Part shown: one piece after another, positions 45,439-53,679 of the stretch
Numbering within the stretch: the stretch's first letter is position 1
Layout: every line of letters starts with the position of its first letter
Origin: Polynucleobacter sp. MWH-UH19D
GTDB taxonomy: Bacteria > Pseudomonadota > Gammaproteobacteria > Burkholderiales > Burkholderiaceae
Length of the DNA: 64,000 nucleotides
Reading direction: 5' to 3'
Assembly (NCBI RefSeq): GCF_040409795.1
Contig: NZ_CP099571.1
Coordinates: 1,240,001 to 1,304,000 of the forward strand
Program-made: the position numbers and the translations under genes
Notes under the pieces: generated by a model
Databases searched by the model: none
The model's input: the letters and a program-made list of their open reading frames with translations, nothing else
What the model was told of the DNA's origin: nothing

Positions 45439-46158
45439 TTAATAGACTTCTGCAGAATATTCAAATGCCATTGCGTCACCGACTGAGCTGCGGTACTCAA
45501 CTGGCTTACCCATTAAATCAAATGCCACTCGATGTACTCGCACCGCTGGATGACCCTCTTTCATATTGAGGGCTTTTGCATCAGCTTTTTTCATTAGTTC
45601 AAATCCAACTTGATCTTTTGCCCTTATGACAGCCACATTACACGCCTTGACATACATGGGATATAGTAATTCTTCAAATTCGCTGGGCTTCAATCCTTGT
45701 AGCCTCTTAAATTTAGGTAATGGCAAATAGATTGTTTCATTTAACAAAGGCCTGTCTTTCAGCAGTCTTAGGCGATGAATTTTTAACAATGATTTAAATG
45801 CCCAATCAGTAACTGCAGCAATCCTCTTTTCCATGGGTACTATTTTGATAGTCACTATTTTGGCTTGCGGAACTAATTGCCGGTGATCATCTAGTTGATA
45901 ACGAAAAAAACGCAACATCGATTGACCGCTTAAACCGCTACTGACCTCTGTACTTTTCCCATGGCGCTTAACCAACACCCCCTCTTGTGCCAATTGCGCT
46001 ATTGCCTGACGGATCGTACCCAGTGCAACACCAAACTCCTCTGCAAGACTTGCCTCAGAGGGAATTGCACCACCAATAGGCCACGCACCCGCCTCAACTC
46101 TTGCCCTAAAAGCTACCGCTAGGTCTTGATACCCTCGATATGTTTTATTACCTGCCAT
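45439..46158 (-). CDS. GntR-family regulator, HutC/UTRA type
   Basis: A 239-residue regulator. The winged HTH (residues 6-70) has YQDLAVAFRARVEAGAWPIG and IPSEASLAEEFGVALGTIRQ. The UTRA ligand domain begins near residue 90 (KIVTIKIVPMEKR) and contains RLRLLKDRPLLNETIYLPLP. HutC-type repressors are released by a metabolite. It faces the amidohydrolase across a 36-bp palindrome and is followed by two Bug genes, so it is likely the switch for uptake and hydrolysis of one organic acid. Confidence 0.88.
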   Translation of the reverse strand: MAGNKTYRGYQDLAVAFRARVEAGAWPIGGAIPSEASLAEEFGVALGTIRQAIAQLAQEGVLVKRHGKSTEVSSGLSGQSMLRFFRYQLDDHRQLVPQAKIVTIKIVPMEKRIAAVTDWAFKSLLKIHRLRLLKDRPLLNETIYLPLPKFKRLQGLKPSEFEELLYPMYVKACNVAVIRAKDQVGFELMKKADAKALNMKEGHPAVRVHRVAFDLMGKPVEYRSSVGDAMAFEYSAEVY

Positions 46159-46178
46159 GAATAATCCATTGACTCAAT

Positions 46179-46214
46179 TGCTAACATAACTCATCTAGAT
46201 GAGTTATGTTAGCA
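46179..46214. promoter_or_regulatory. 36-bp perfect palindrome between regulator and amidohydrolase
   Basis: The two 18-bp halves are exact reverse complements (left half TGCTAACATAACTCATCT, centre TCTAGA). It ends 7 bp before the amidohydrolase ATG and 20 bp from the regulator start. It is probably the operator of the GntR/UTRA protein, and the dyad could also fold as a cruciform or RNA hairpin. The length is more than one dimer usually needs. Confidence 0.72.
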
Positions 46215-46221
46215 TAGATTC

Positions 46222-46995
46222 ATGTACGTCGATACCCATTTCCACATTTTTGATAGAAATACTATTGACCCTGGCGCTACGCGTTATTCGGTCAACTATA
46301 GTGCGTCACTTAGCACGTGGTCTTCACTTTCCCGTTCGCACAATATTACTCATGGCGTTATCATTCAGCCCAGCTTTTTAGGCACCAATAATGCATTCTT
46401 ATTGGATGCTATTGCTCAATTTCCCGATCAACTTAAAGGTGTTGGTGTAGTCGATGCTGCAATTTCTAAAGATGCATTACAAGCGTTAAAGAATCAGGGT
46501 ATCTGTGGTGTGCGTCTAAATCTCTCAGAAGATCCTAATCCGCTAAGAACAATAGATAACAACCAAGCATTGCTAGAGCACTTATACGATCTTGATATGC
46601 ATCTACAGATACATCATGATGATGGACTGCTAAATACATTACTACTAAACATACCGCATGGCCTAAAGATCGTGATTGATCACTTTGGCAGACCAAAATC
46701 AAATATAGAATTCTTAGCGGATCATCTAGGCATTGAGCACCATCAACCCAACTTATGGGTTAAGCTCAGCGCCCCTTACAGAACCCCTAATCTAGATCAT
46801 CATTCAATCTATAAGTTTTGGCTTAATAAGATTGGCCCCTCTCGCCTGCTATGGGGAAGTGACTGGCCCCACACGCGCCACGAAGCCGAACAAAATTTTG
46901 CAGAACAAATGCAGCAATTTTTTTCTTTAACAAACGATCAAAGCATCAAAGACCAAATCCTAAATTACAACCCGATGGCGTTGTATTGGTCTTAA
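46222..46995 (+). CDS. TIM-barrel amidohydrolase (lactonase type, amidohydrolase-2)
   Basis: A 257-residue metal-dependent hydrolase. The N-terminal YVDTHFHIFD (residues 2-11) is the HxH metal motif, DHFGRPKSN near residue 153 and RLLWGSDWPHTRHE near residue 211 complete the active site. Relatives include 2-pyrone-4,6-dicarboxylate lactonase (LigI) and other lactone or decarboxylating enzymes. The ATG lies 7 bp after the palindrome, so no typical ribosome site fits outside it. The Bug proteins beside it would bring in the substrate. Confidence 0.82.
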   Translation: MYVDTHFHIFDRNTIDPGATRYSVNYSASLSTWSSLSRSHNITHGVIIQPSFLGTNNAFLLDAIAQFPDQLKGVGVVDAAISKDALQALKNQGICGVRLNLSEDPNPLRTIDNNQALLEHLYDLDMHLQIHHDDGLLNTLLLNIPHGLKIVIDHFGRPKSNIEFLADHLGIEHHQPNLWVKLSAPYRTPNLDHHSIYKFWLNKIGPSRLLWGSDWPHTRHEAEQNFAEQMQQFFSLTNDQSIKDQILNYNPMALYWS

Positions 46996-47330
46996 CTTGC
47001 CACCTGTCTTTTCTGTTTTGCAACCAACTGCAGCCTTTGGCAATCAGGATTTGGCGTTCCATCATCGTTCAGGATATTGAACTCTCGACAAGGAGAAGGT
47101 CGGTTTTCATAAATAGAGCAACGCCAACCCTCTTCTTTGCTGTAACGTAATGCAATACATGGTGCACCACCCTTCTCGGTACCCCTCATGCAAGCAAGAT
47201 GATCTGTGAGCTTAGTAGTGAGTTCGGCAGGCACGATACCAACACCATTACCTTCAATCTCCCCATGATAAAAACTTACACGGAAATGCTGGCAACACTG
47301 ACCACAGTCAAAACACGGATTAGAAGTCAT
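46992..47330 (-). CDS. YkgJ-family cysteine-cluster protein
   Basis: A 112-residue protein with seven or more cysteines in the YkgJ arrangement: CFDCGQCCQHFRV (residues 6-18), CMRGTEKGGAPCIAL near 47-61, WRCSIYENRPSPCREF near 69-84. They probably bind zinc or an Fe-S cluster; the molecular job of the family is unclear. Its 3' end overlaps the amidohydrolase end by 4 nt, convergently. Confidence 0.8.
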   Translation of the reverse strand: MTSNPCFDCGQCCQHFRVSFYHGEIEGNGVGIVPAELTTKLTDHLACMRGTEKGGAPCIALRYSKEEGWRCSIYENRPSPCREFNILNDDGTPNPDCQRLQLVAKQKRQVAS

Positions 47331-47366
47331 GCCAACATTCTAATAGTTTTGCTATCAATAAATACA

Positions 47367-47400
47367 AGGGAATAAGGAATCCGTGATTTCCTTATTCCCT
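47367..47400 (-). terminator. 13-bp terminator-like hairpin downstream of the small membrane peptide
   Basis: AGGGAATAAGGAA at 47367-47379 pairs perfectly with TTCCTTATTCCCT at 47388-47400; loop of 8 nt. Leftward it is followed by TTGTATTTATT, a U-rich run, fitting an intrinsic terminator for the small peptide gene at 47446-47589. Confidence 0.65.
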
Positions 47401-47445
47401 CGCTGCTGATTGTTGTTCTTATTCTTTTATTTTTATTCTTACTTT

Positions 47446-47589
47446 TTACTGATACTGACGATTAAATACTTGCTTTGTTTCGATTTCGTGACGCTTGGTA
47501 TTTTTCAACACTGCGCAGTACGACAGAATCATGATGGCAAGCAATGAGATGCCATTAAAGTTATTCATCAAGTTGCTTAATGTATTCAT
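47446..47589 (-). CDS. 47-residue membrane peptide, function unknown
   Basis: A short open frame with an excellent ribosome site (AAAGGAG, 6 nt before ATG). The peptide starts MNTLSNLMNNFNG; residues 14-28 (ISLLAIMILSYCAVL) are one hydrophobic helix, followed by a basic and polar tail KNTKRHEIETKQVFNRQ. It has the form of a small single-pass inner-membrane protein, with N-terminus probably outside and a positive tail inside. It is followed by a terminator-like hairpin, which argues for a real separate message. I know no family for it. Confidence 0.6.
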   Translation of the reverse strand: MNTLSNLMNNFNGISLLAIMILSYCAVLKNTKRHEIETKQVFNRQYQ

Positions 47590-47722
47590 TTGTTTCTCCT
47601 TTACTTTGATTGCTTAGTTGTTTACTTAGTTATTACTAGATTACTGAGTTCAAAGCTCATGAAATGAGCTATTTAAAAATCGTTGTTTTTTCTGTATTTC
47701 ATTCATATCTTTCATGGCCTTC

Positions 47723-49051
47723 CTAGCGTGCGACAGGCAACTCATCCCACTTCGTGGTGTAGTTGGGTGATCGATTGTTTGAACGCATTTGCCAAGCTTG
47801 TTTACTATCTTGCGTACCCGAGACTGCCGACCGAATCGCCGCATTTCCAAAGCGCGTATTAATCTCATCCATCACTTTCATAAGATGCGCTGATTTACCT
47901 TTGCACTCTAGATTCTCAAAGAGTGATTGCTGGACACTTGGCTTATCGCCAATACAGCTCAGGATGATTCCCGCTTTCTTATAGCGAAAGTTCGGCTGAT
48001 AAATTTGTTTCAGACCTGCTAACGCGGCACTGGTTAGCGTCAATGTGTTATCTGTTGGGTCAGCTAGAGGAATAGTGGTACTTTGATGATGCTGTGGCTC
48101 GTGCTGCTTAAATGGATTTGTCTGAATAAATACTGTTAATGCGCTGGTCACTCCATCTTGGGCTCTTAATTTTTCTGCAGCTCTAGCAACATGGGTAGCC
48201 ACCGACTGAGCTAACTCAGCTTGACTAGTGACCAGTTTGCCGAAGCTACGTGAAGCAATAATTTGCTGCTTATCAGATGCTACCTCTTCTAACTGCAGAC
48301 AAGAAGTGCCTCGTAGCTCATAACAAAGTCGCTCCATCACTACGCCATATTGCTGACGCATTGCCTGGGGAGAAACATGTAGCAAATCAAACACACTGTG
48401 AATGCCTTGTGCTTTCAGTTTTTTGTTTAACTGGCGTCCAATACCCCACACTTCACCAACCTCAGTCTCACTGATCCACTGATAAAGCTCTTCTGTAGGC
48501 ATCGCCTGTACATCACATACACCAGAGAATGTGGGATGTTTCTTGGCTAAATGATTGGCCAACTTCGCTAAAGTTTTACTAGCACCAATGCCGACACACA
48601 CTGGCAGACCCGTTGTTTCTTTTACGGTTTTTCGAATCGATTGACCCAACTCAATCGTATCTTGGTAACGCTTTAAAACACTTTCAATTTGTAAAAAACT
48701 TTCATCAATGCTGTAGATCTCGATCTTTGGCGTAAATGTTTTGAGCACCTGAACTACTCGATTACTCATATCACCATACAGCGTATAGTTTGATGAGTAG
48801 GCAGTAATGCCATGCTGCCTTGCCAAATCTTGCATCTGAAACCATGGCGCGCCCATTTTGACGCCCAAGGCTTTTACTTCTGAGCTGCGCGCTACAGCGC
48901 ATCCATCATTATTCGATAAGACAACCATCGGAACAGTTTCTAGTTTGGGCTGAAAAACACGCTCACAAGAAACATAGAAATTATTAACGTCCACCAAAGC
49001 AAATAATGCTGGGGTTAAATGAGCAGTAGGTAATTTTTTCGGCACGATCAT
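47723..49051 (-). CDS. umuC: Error-prone DNA polymerase V catalytic subunit UmuC
   Basis: A Y-family polymerase of 442 residues that bypasses DNA lesions. The start ATG at 49051 overlaps the umuD stop (ATGA). [17 protein letters not shown] near residue 16 holds the first metal aspartate, [10 protein letters not shown] near residue 112 the SIDE catalytic motif, and [12 protein letters not shown] near 159 the little-finger connection. [17 protein letters not shown] is the helix-hairpin-helix. The C-terminal region ends with the usual UmuC extension. A frame to 49123 is an extension into umuD and is not used. Confidence 0.94.
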   Translation of the reverse strand: MIVPKKLPTAHLTPALFALVDVNNFYVSCERVFQPKLETVPMVVLSNNDGCAVARSSEVKALGVKMGAPWFQMQDLARQHGITAYSSNYTLYGDMSNRVVQVLKTFTPKIEIYSIDESFLQIESVLKRYQDTIELGQSIRKTVKETTGLPVCVGIGASKTLAKLANHLAKKHPTFSGVCDVQAMPTEELYQWISETEVGEVWGIGRQLNKKLKAQGIHSVFDLLHVSPQAMRQQYGVVMERLCYELRGTSCLQLEEVASDKQQIIASRSFGKLVTSQAELAQSVATHVARAAEKLRAQDGVTSALTVFIQTNPFKQHEPQHHQSTTIPLADPTDNTLTLTSAALAGLKQIYQPNFRYKKAGIILSCIGDKPSVQQSLFENLECKGKSAHLMKVMDEINTRFGNAAIRSAVSGTQDSKQAWQMRSNNRSPNYTTKWDELPVAR

Positions 49052-49545
49052 TGCTTGATGCTCTTGTTGTAACGAGTGCTCGCAGTGCTGTACTTGCGCA
49101 CTACGCCAACTACTACACCCCAAATCTGCAATTCATTACCCTCACTAAAAGTAATCGGTTGATAGCTTGGGTTCTCAGGCTGCAGCTCAATACGGCCACG
49201 TGATTGATATAAACGTTTGATGGTGTACTCACCATCCACCACTGCCACAACGATGTCTTTGTGTTTTGGCTTTAGTGCCTTATCCACAACCACCTTATCG
49301 CCATCACAAATCCCCGCGCCCAACATCGAATCACCCTTAACCGTGAACATGAATGTAGCCGGCTTGTTCTCGACTAGATACTGATTTAGATCCAGGCCAT
49401 CCTCAGCGTAATCCGCTGCCGGACTAGGGAATCCAGCTGAAATTCGGTGACTGAAGAGCTTGAGCTCATAGGCGGCAAAATGACCCGCCAAAGCTTCTGG
49501 CGCCTGACTTAAGGTCGTTTTGAGGGGGCTTAACTGGGACTTCAT
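49048..49545 (-). CDS. umuD: SOS-response protease subunit UmuD
   Basis: RecA-activated self-cleaving partner of UmuC. The 165 residues have the cleavage site Ala-Gly in [17 protein letters not shown] (near residues 35-51), the catalytic serine in [10 protein letters not shown] and the lysine in EYTIKRLY. Cut UmuD joins UmuC to form polymerase V. A LexA box lies 12 nt before the ATG and no Shine-Dalgarno is visible between them. Confidence 0.94.
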   Translation of the reverse strand: MKSQLSPLKTTLSQAPEALAGHFAAYELKLFSHRISAGFPSPAADYAEDGLDLNQYLVENKPATFMFTVKGDSMLGAGICDGDKVVVDKALKPKHKDIVVAVVDGEYTIKRLYQSRGRIELQPENPSYQPITFSEGNELQIWGVVVGVVRKYSTASTRYNKSIKQ

Positions 49546-49557
49546 AGTGATTAATAT

Positions 49558-49575
49558 ACTGTATGTTTATACAGT
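49558..49575. promoter_or_regulatory. LexA (SOS) box of umuDC
   Basis: ACTGTATGTTTATACAGT contains CTG-N10-CAG with strong symmetry, the proteobacterial SOS box. It lies directly before umuD. On the leftward strand TATAAA inside the box can serve as a -10 hexamer, with TTTTCA 17 bp upstream as a weak -35, so LexA would block polymerase binding. Confidence 0.88.
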
Positions 49576-49742
49576 ATATATAAAAACCTGAAAAATGAAG
49601 CTGTTTTTGTTGTTTTCCAGTCTTTGAGGTGGTTTTTCTAGTCATAAACCCCAATCTCCTCAAGAAGGATTTAACCCATAATGGGCTATGAGTTTTTGAT
49701 GAAGTTCCATTCCAAGACAACCGATACCGGTGGGGGAGACAA

Positions 49743-50714
49743 ATGAAGGTGCATCAAAAGGTAATTTCCATTGTTGCTGGATTTTGGTTTTGCTGGGGCC
49801 TGTGCACTACAGTTGTTGCGCAATCCTTAGGGCCCTTTCCCGACAAAACCATCCAGTACATCATTCCTTTTCCACCCGCCGGTGAGTCTGATTTGGTGGC
49901 TCGGTACCAAGCAGAAATCTCTGCGAAAAAATTTGGGCAGCCTATGGTGGTCATTAATCGCGCTGGTGCTGGTGGCGCCCTCGTTTGGAGCGCACTGAAC
50001 ACTTACCCTGCTGACGGCAGTACCGTAGTGGGAGTCAATATTCCGCACACGCTTTTGCAACCACTACAAGAAGGCATTCAGTACAAGACTGACGATATCA
50101 ATGCGATCTACTACTATCACTTCACGCCAGATGCCTTAATGGTCTCTGCTGATAGCCCCTACAAAACCTATCAAGAATTTATTGCGGCAGCCAAAAAAGA
50201 ACCTGGCAAGATGTCGCTTGCTGGTTCAGCCCAATACTCTGCCAACCATATGGCAGTAGAGCGCTTAAACAAATTGGCAGGCGTCAAAATCAACTATGTG
50301 CCGTTTAAAGGTACTGGTGATTTAATTACCGCCCTCATTGGCATGCACGTTGATGGCGCTATGGGCTACTTACCCTTAGCAATTCAGCAAAAAGGCAAAG
50401 TACGCACGCTTGCTATCGCTACTGAGAAACGCAATCCCGCGCTACCTGATGTGCCCACCTTTAAAGAACTAGGCCTGAACTGGGTAGATGGCGCTTATCG
50501 CGGTGTAGCCGTACCAAAATCCACACCACTCATACTGCAACAAAAAATGTCGGATTACTTCGCCAAACTTAATGCGGATCCTGATACTAGGAAAAAACTG
50601 GAGGAATCTGGTTTTGTATTAGTCGACATCCCTCTAGCAAAGATGCCCGCCTTTATCAAAGACAAAACTGCGCAATCTATGGAAGATGCTAAGAACGCTG
50701 GAATGATTAAGTAA
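49743..50714 (+). CDS. Bug-family solute-binding protein
   Basis: A 323-residue orphan binding protein. The signal peptide is residues 1-26 (cut near VVAQSLG). The family marks IQYIIPFPPAGESDLVARY, VVINRAGAGGALVW, SLAGSAQYSANHMAVERL and NYVPFKGTGDLITAL are present. A GGGGGAG ribosome site 5 nt before the ATG is strong. No enzyme or regulator lies next to it, so no ligand is suggested. Confidence 0.85.
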   Translation: MKVHQKVISIVAGFWFCWGLCTTVVAQSLGPFPDKTIQYIIPFPPAGESDLVARYQAEISAKKFGQPMVVINRAGAGGALVWSALNTYPADGSTVVGVNIPHTLLQPLQEGIQYKTDDINAIYYYHFTPDALMVSADSPYKTYQEFIAAAKKEPGKMSLAGSAQYSANHMAVERLNKLAGVKINYVPFKGTGDLITALIGMHVDGAMGYLPLAIQQKGKVRTLAIATEKRNPALPDVPTFKELGLNWVDGAYRGVAVPKSTPLILQQKMSDYFAKLNADPDTRKKLEESGFVLVDIPLAKMPAFIKDKTAQSMEDAKNAGMIK

Positions 50715-50739
50715 GCGGAATAAAAAACGGGTGCAAGCT

Positions 50740-51276
50740 TTATGCTTGCCCAGTTTTATGCATAAAGATTTGAATATCTTCTTGCGAGACAGGTAGGCTA
50801 ATAAGATCGGTGTAGTAAAGACTGGATCCAGGCAAACGCTCAATTGACTTCGGAGCGAGACGTCCAACAGGCACTAAATACTCTTGCCAAAGCTGACGCA
50901 TATGCATGCTGTATGCACTCACTGGGACCTTTAACTCAATCGCTCGCTCTGTTAATTGCTCGCAAAGGGTCACTGGTCTTTCAATATGAAGTTCGTGAAG
51001 ATGTGGCCGTTCCGATTTCGCTTTTTTTTCGTAACGCTCAACATGGTAGTCATGATATGTTCTCGTGCCGAAATCAAAAATATTGTCGGCAATCGCACGT
51101 GACAGCCAATAAGCATCAGTCGCGTCATAATCACTCAAAAGCACATCCTGCAATTTGTTTTGATAGCGCTCTTTGTATTTTTGGGTTTTATGACTATAAA
51201 AAGGGTGTGTTTTCATATAGCTGGCAACTAAGCCGCCTAACACTACCAAACCCCCGATTAATATCCCCTCAGTCAT
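50740..51276 (-). CDS. Unknown 178-residue protein with N-terminal membrane anchor
   Basis: Residues 4-19 (GILIGGLVVLGGLVASY) form a single hydrophobic anchor; the rest is soluble, rich in charged and aromatic residues (HPFYSHKTQKYKERYQNKLQ, then DYDATDAYWLSRAIADNIFD). The C-terminal half contains ERLPGSSLYYTDLISLPVSQ. No motif is recognised and no gene shares its strand closely. It converges with the preceding Bug gene 25 nt away. Confidence 0.6.
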   Translation of the reverse strand: MTEGILIGGLVVLGGLVASYMKTHPFYSHKTQKYKERYQNKLQDVLLSDYDATDAYWLSRAIADNIFDFGTRTYHDYHVERYEKKAKSERPHLHELHIERPVTLCEQLTERAIELKVPVSAYSMHMRQLWQEYLVPVGRLAPKSIERLPGSSLYYTDLISLPVSQEDIQIFMHKTGQA

Positions 51277-51531
51277 TCCCTAACATCCTTGCTGCCTTAG
51301 GTAAGCAGGCTATTTAGCCAAACTAGCAAATCTTTCTAAAATATTTAATCGATAACATACCAAAAAAATAGATCGACCGCATAAATCGTTGCACATTTTC
51401 TGTGCAAACTGAATTAACAAAACATAAATGCCAAGATGGCTGGGTCATCTAAAAACGCATTAGACAGATAAATACTGGCTCTAAAAAACCAAGGATTTGC
51501 CGCCTCAATGATTTCTGAAAGAATCTCCATG

Positions 51532-51549
51532 AGGCTATTGTAATAGCCT
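51532..51549. terminator. 8-bp inverted repeat at the end of the DUF1993 gene
   Basis: AGGCTATT pairs with AATAGCCT across a 2-nt loop and overlaps the stop codon. There is no U-tract in either direction, so the role as a terminator is weakly supported. The 230 nt to its left up to the anchored unknown protein hold no gene. Confidence 0.4.
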
Positions 51550-52051
51550 AGCCCCCGAGATAATCTGACTTACCTACTTCTACGCCATTGTGACGCAAGA
51601 TGTTGTACGCGGTCGTAATATGAAAGTAGAAGTTGGGAATAATCCAAGCCAATAGGTATTGATCACCCACAAACTCAAAGCTCCACTCTTTAATCGAGAA
51701 CTTAATCTCTTTGGTGTGGCTATCTACAAGCTGCGTTGGATTAATCGTTTTAGCAAAAGCAATTGTTTTCGCAATACGCTCTTGCAGTTGCTCAAACGTG
51801 CTTTCGTGATCATCAAATGTAGGCGGCTCAATACCAGCTAGGCGCGCCATCCCATTCTTGACTTGATCGCAAGCGATTTGTACCTGCTTCGATAACGGAA
51901 ACATATCTGGTGCAAGACGGCTATTTACTAGCACCGCGCCATCAATGTTCTTATCCTTCGCGAAGGCTTCTCCTTTTTGCAAAATATTGGAAAGGTTTGT
52001 CAGCATCTTCACAAATTGCGGGATCGATGCTTCATACATATGTATTGCCAT
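51548..52051 (-). CDS. DUF1993-family protein
   Basis: A 167-residue soluble protein of the DUF1993 type: MYEASIPQFVKMLTNLSNIL near residue 5, VLVNSRLAPDMFPLSKQVQI near residue 41, and the C-terminal YLLAWIIPNFYFHITTAYNI near 132, which ends with the family's histidine-containing IPNFYFHITTAYNILRHNGV. The fold resembles DinB-like four-helix proteins with a possible metal or ligand site. The function is not established. It lies 20 nt downstream of the TPR protein and is probably co-transcribed. Confidence 0.8.
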   Translation of the reverse strand: MAIHMYEASIPQFVKMLTNLSNILQKGEAFAKDKNIDGAVLVNSRLAPDMFPLSKQVQIACDQVKNGMARLAGIEPPTFDDHESTFEQLQERIAKTIAFAKTINPTQLVDSHTKEIKFSIKEWSFEFVGDQYLLAWIIPNFYFHITTAYNILRHNGVEVGKSDYLGG

Positions 52052-52071
52052 ATTGATAGTCGCTCGCTGCT

Positions 52072-52872
52072 TTAAACGTCACTCATAAAATCACCACCAC
52101 TATCGTCCCATGAGCTAGTACCACTATCGTCCCATGAACTTGCATCGCTCACACCAAAGTTTGGAGCATCTGGTGCAATTCCACCGACTTGATTAAACCC
52201 ATTGTTAACGTTGCCAGGGTTCGATTGCTGGCCACCGCCCATCAAATGACTCGCTAGCGCTTGACCTGCAACCATGCCCGCACCTAAAGCAGCGCCAGTT
52301 ACCAAACTACCCATCAAGCCGCTACCCGCACTAGGTGCGCCAGGATAGCCAGGAGGATAAGCACCGGGGGCGCCAGAGTAAGGACCATTTGCTGTTGGAG
52401 CGTTATATACCTCTACTGGTGGCTGACGCTTTTTCATAAAGAAAATAATGCCGGCGATCAAGATCACAATCAGAATCCAGAACAAGGGGCTAGTCAGGAT
52501 CGAGCCTGCGCCAGAATTTACATTGGCAGGCACCGTGCCAGCACGCAACTCTGCTTGCAAACGTTGTACGGATTGAGCCTGTGCAAATGGTAATCCAGGC
52601 GCTAGATTTTCTGCCTTGATGTACGCTTGGCGTGCAGCATCGATTTTGCCTTCACGCAAATACAACTCAGCCGCAATGTAATGTGCCTTGGCGCTATTAG
52701 GATGGTTTTGCAAGACCTCTTTCATCATGGCATCCGCCTTTGCTAACTGACCAGATTGAATGGCTTGAGAAACCTCTGGCAATGTAGCTTCGGCAAAAGC
52801 CAGCGGGCTCGCCAGCAATAATGCACTTGCGAACACTGTCACAAAGATCTTCATTACATTACGCATTTTCAT
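52072..52872 (-). CDS. TPR protein with membrane segment and Gly-rich tail
   Basis: A 266-residue envelope protein. Signal peptide residues 1-27 (LAFAEATL). Two or more tetratricopeptide repeats follow (LAKADAMMKEVLQNHPNSAK, AKAHYIAAELYLREGKIDAA). A membrane helix lies near residues 125-145 (PLFWILIVILIAGIIFF) and the tail is Gly/Pro/Asn-rich with two SSWDDSG units at the end. TPR modules mediate protein binding; the tail resembles uncharacterised membrane proteins of betaproteobacteria. A ribosome site AAAAGGAG precedes it. Confidence 0.72.
   Translation of the reverse strand: MKMRNVMKIFVTVFASALLLASPLAFAEATLPEVSQAIQSGQLAKADAMMKEVLQNHPNSAKAHYIAAELYLREGKIDAARQAYIKAENLAPGLPFAQAQSVQRLQAELRAGTVPANVNSGAGSILTSPLFWILIVILIAGIIFFMKKRQPPVEVYNAPTANGPYSGAPGAYPPGYPGAPSAGSGLMGSLVTGAALGAGMVAGQALASHLMGGGQQSNPGNVNNGFNQVGGIAPDAPNFGVSDASSWDDSGTSSWDDSGGDFMSDV
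52097..52137. repeat. 17-bp direct repeat in the TPR-protein tail
   Basis: CCACTATCGTCCCATGA occurs at 52097-52113 and again at 52121-52137, 24 bp apart and in frame, encoding the duplicated SSWDDSG unit at the C-terminus. Confidence 0.8.
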
Positions 52873-53065
52873 AAAAACTCCTTTTAGGAAATTTATTGCG
52901 ATTTTTATTATCGCTAGTTTGGGTATTTTTGCTATCCCTCAGTTATATAGGGGCTTTTTAGAGAAATTCAAGTAAAGAGATGAAAATTCTAAGGGGAGTA
53001 ACCTTATTTTTTGTAGCTATATTAATTCATTGATGTTATGATTTTATGTAACTACAATAATTTGA

Positions 53066-53338
53066 ATGAAGTTTACCTATGATTCAGTAAAAAATAAGTC
53101 AAATCTAAAGAAGCATGGCCTACCCCTCTCAGCAGCTCAGTCTTTAGACTGGGATACGGCACTAAAGTGGGTTGATCTCAGAAAAGAATATGGGTAAGAA
53201 AGATGTGTCGCCTTAGCCTTAATGGATCAACGTCTTTATTGCGTAGTTTATGTAGAGTCAAGAGCAACAATGAGGATTATTAGCCTGCGAAAGGCAAACA
53301 TTCGCGAGATCGACAGATATGAAGAAAAAAATTATTAG
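53066..53338 (+). pseudogene. brnT: BrnT-type toxin, broken by one in-frame stop
   Basis: A DUF497/BrnT toxin sequence in one continuous frame of 91 codons with TAA at codon 44 (53195). It starts MKFTYDSVKNKSNLKKHGLP, runs to DLRKEYG, stop, then continues ERCVALALMDQRLYCVVYVE, RATMRIISLRKANIREIDRY. Family members have Glu at the stop position (the DYGE motif), so a single GAA to TAA change accounts for it. Ribonuclease activity is probably lost unless the short piece from ATG at 53222 or read-through matters. It overlaps brnA by 20 nt. Confidence 0.82.
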
Positions 53339-53666
53339 GCCAACTGCAAGAGAAAACATTGCCATTACTAAAGCCGCACTGTCTGATCCCGACTCACTTC
53401 CACTCACCGACAAAGATTGGAATGAAATTAAACACAGAACAGTTCGGGGGCGAGGAAGACCACCAGGCAGCGGCACCAAAGAGCAAATCACACTAAGAAT
53501 TGATAAAGACACCTTGGATTTCTATAAATCCAAGGGTGAAGGTTGGCAAACCTTCATCAATCAAATACTGGGCGAAGTAAAAAGAGAGTCTAAAACCATC
53601 TCTACCATTGAAAAGAGACTTAATAAAGGCGTCTTAATTGCTAACAAATTAAAGGTGGCTGCTTAG
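53319..53666 (+). CDS. brnA: BrnA-type antitoxin
   Basis: An intact 115-residue antitoxin. The N-terminal part is toxin-binding (TARENIAITKAALSDPDSLP) and the C-terminal part a ribbon-helix-helix (GRGRPPGSGTKEQITLRIDK, DTLDFYKSKGEGWQTFINQI, residues 47-88) that binds the operon promoter with toxin. Its ATG lies inside the end of the broken toxin gene. With the toxin inactivated, it may persist as a stand-alone repressor or is decaying. Confidence 0.87.
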   Translation: MKKKIIRPTARENIAITKAALSDPDSLPLTDKDWNEIKHRTVRGRGRPPGSGTKEQITLRIDKDTLDFYKSKGEGWQTFINQILGEVKRESKTISTIEKRLNKGVLIANKLKVAA

Positions 53667-53679
53667 ATATTGCGCTTCC

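Noticed and set aside
47650..47868. 72-residue leftward frame at the umuC end
   Set aside because: It overlaps the umuC C-terminal coding region in another frame with no family features.
49052..49123. Extended start for umuC
   Set aside because: It is inside umuD; the ATGA overlap at 49048-49051 is the normal umuDC junction.
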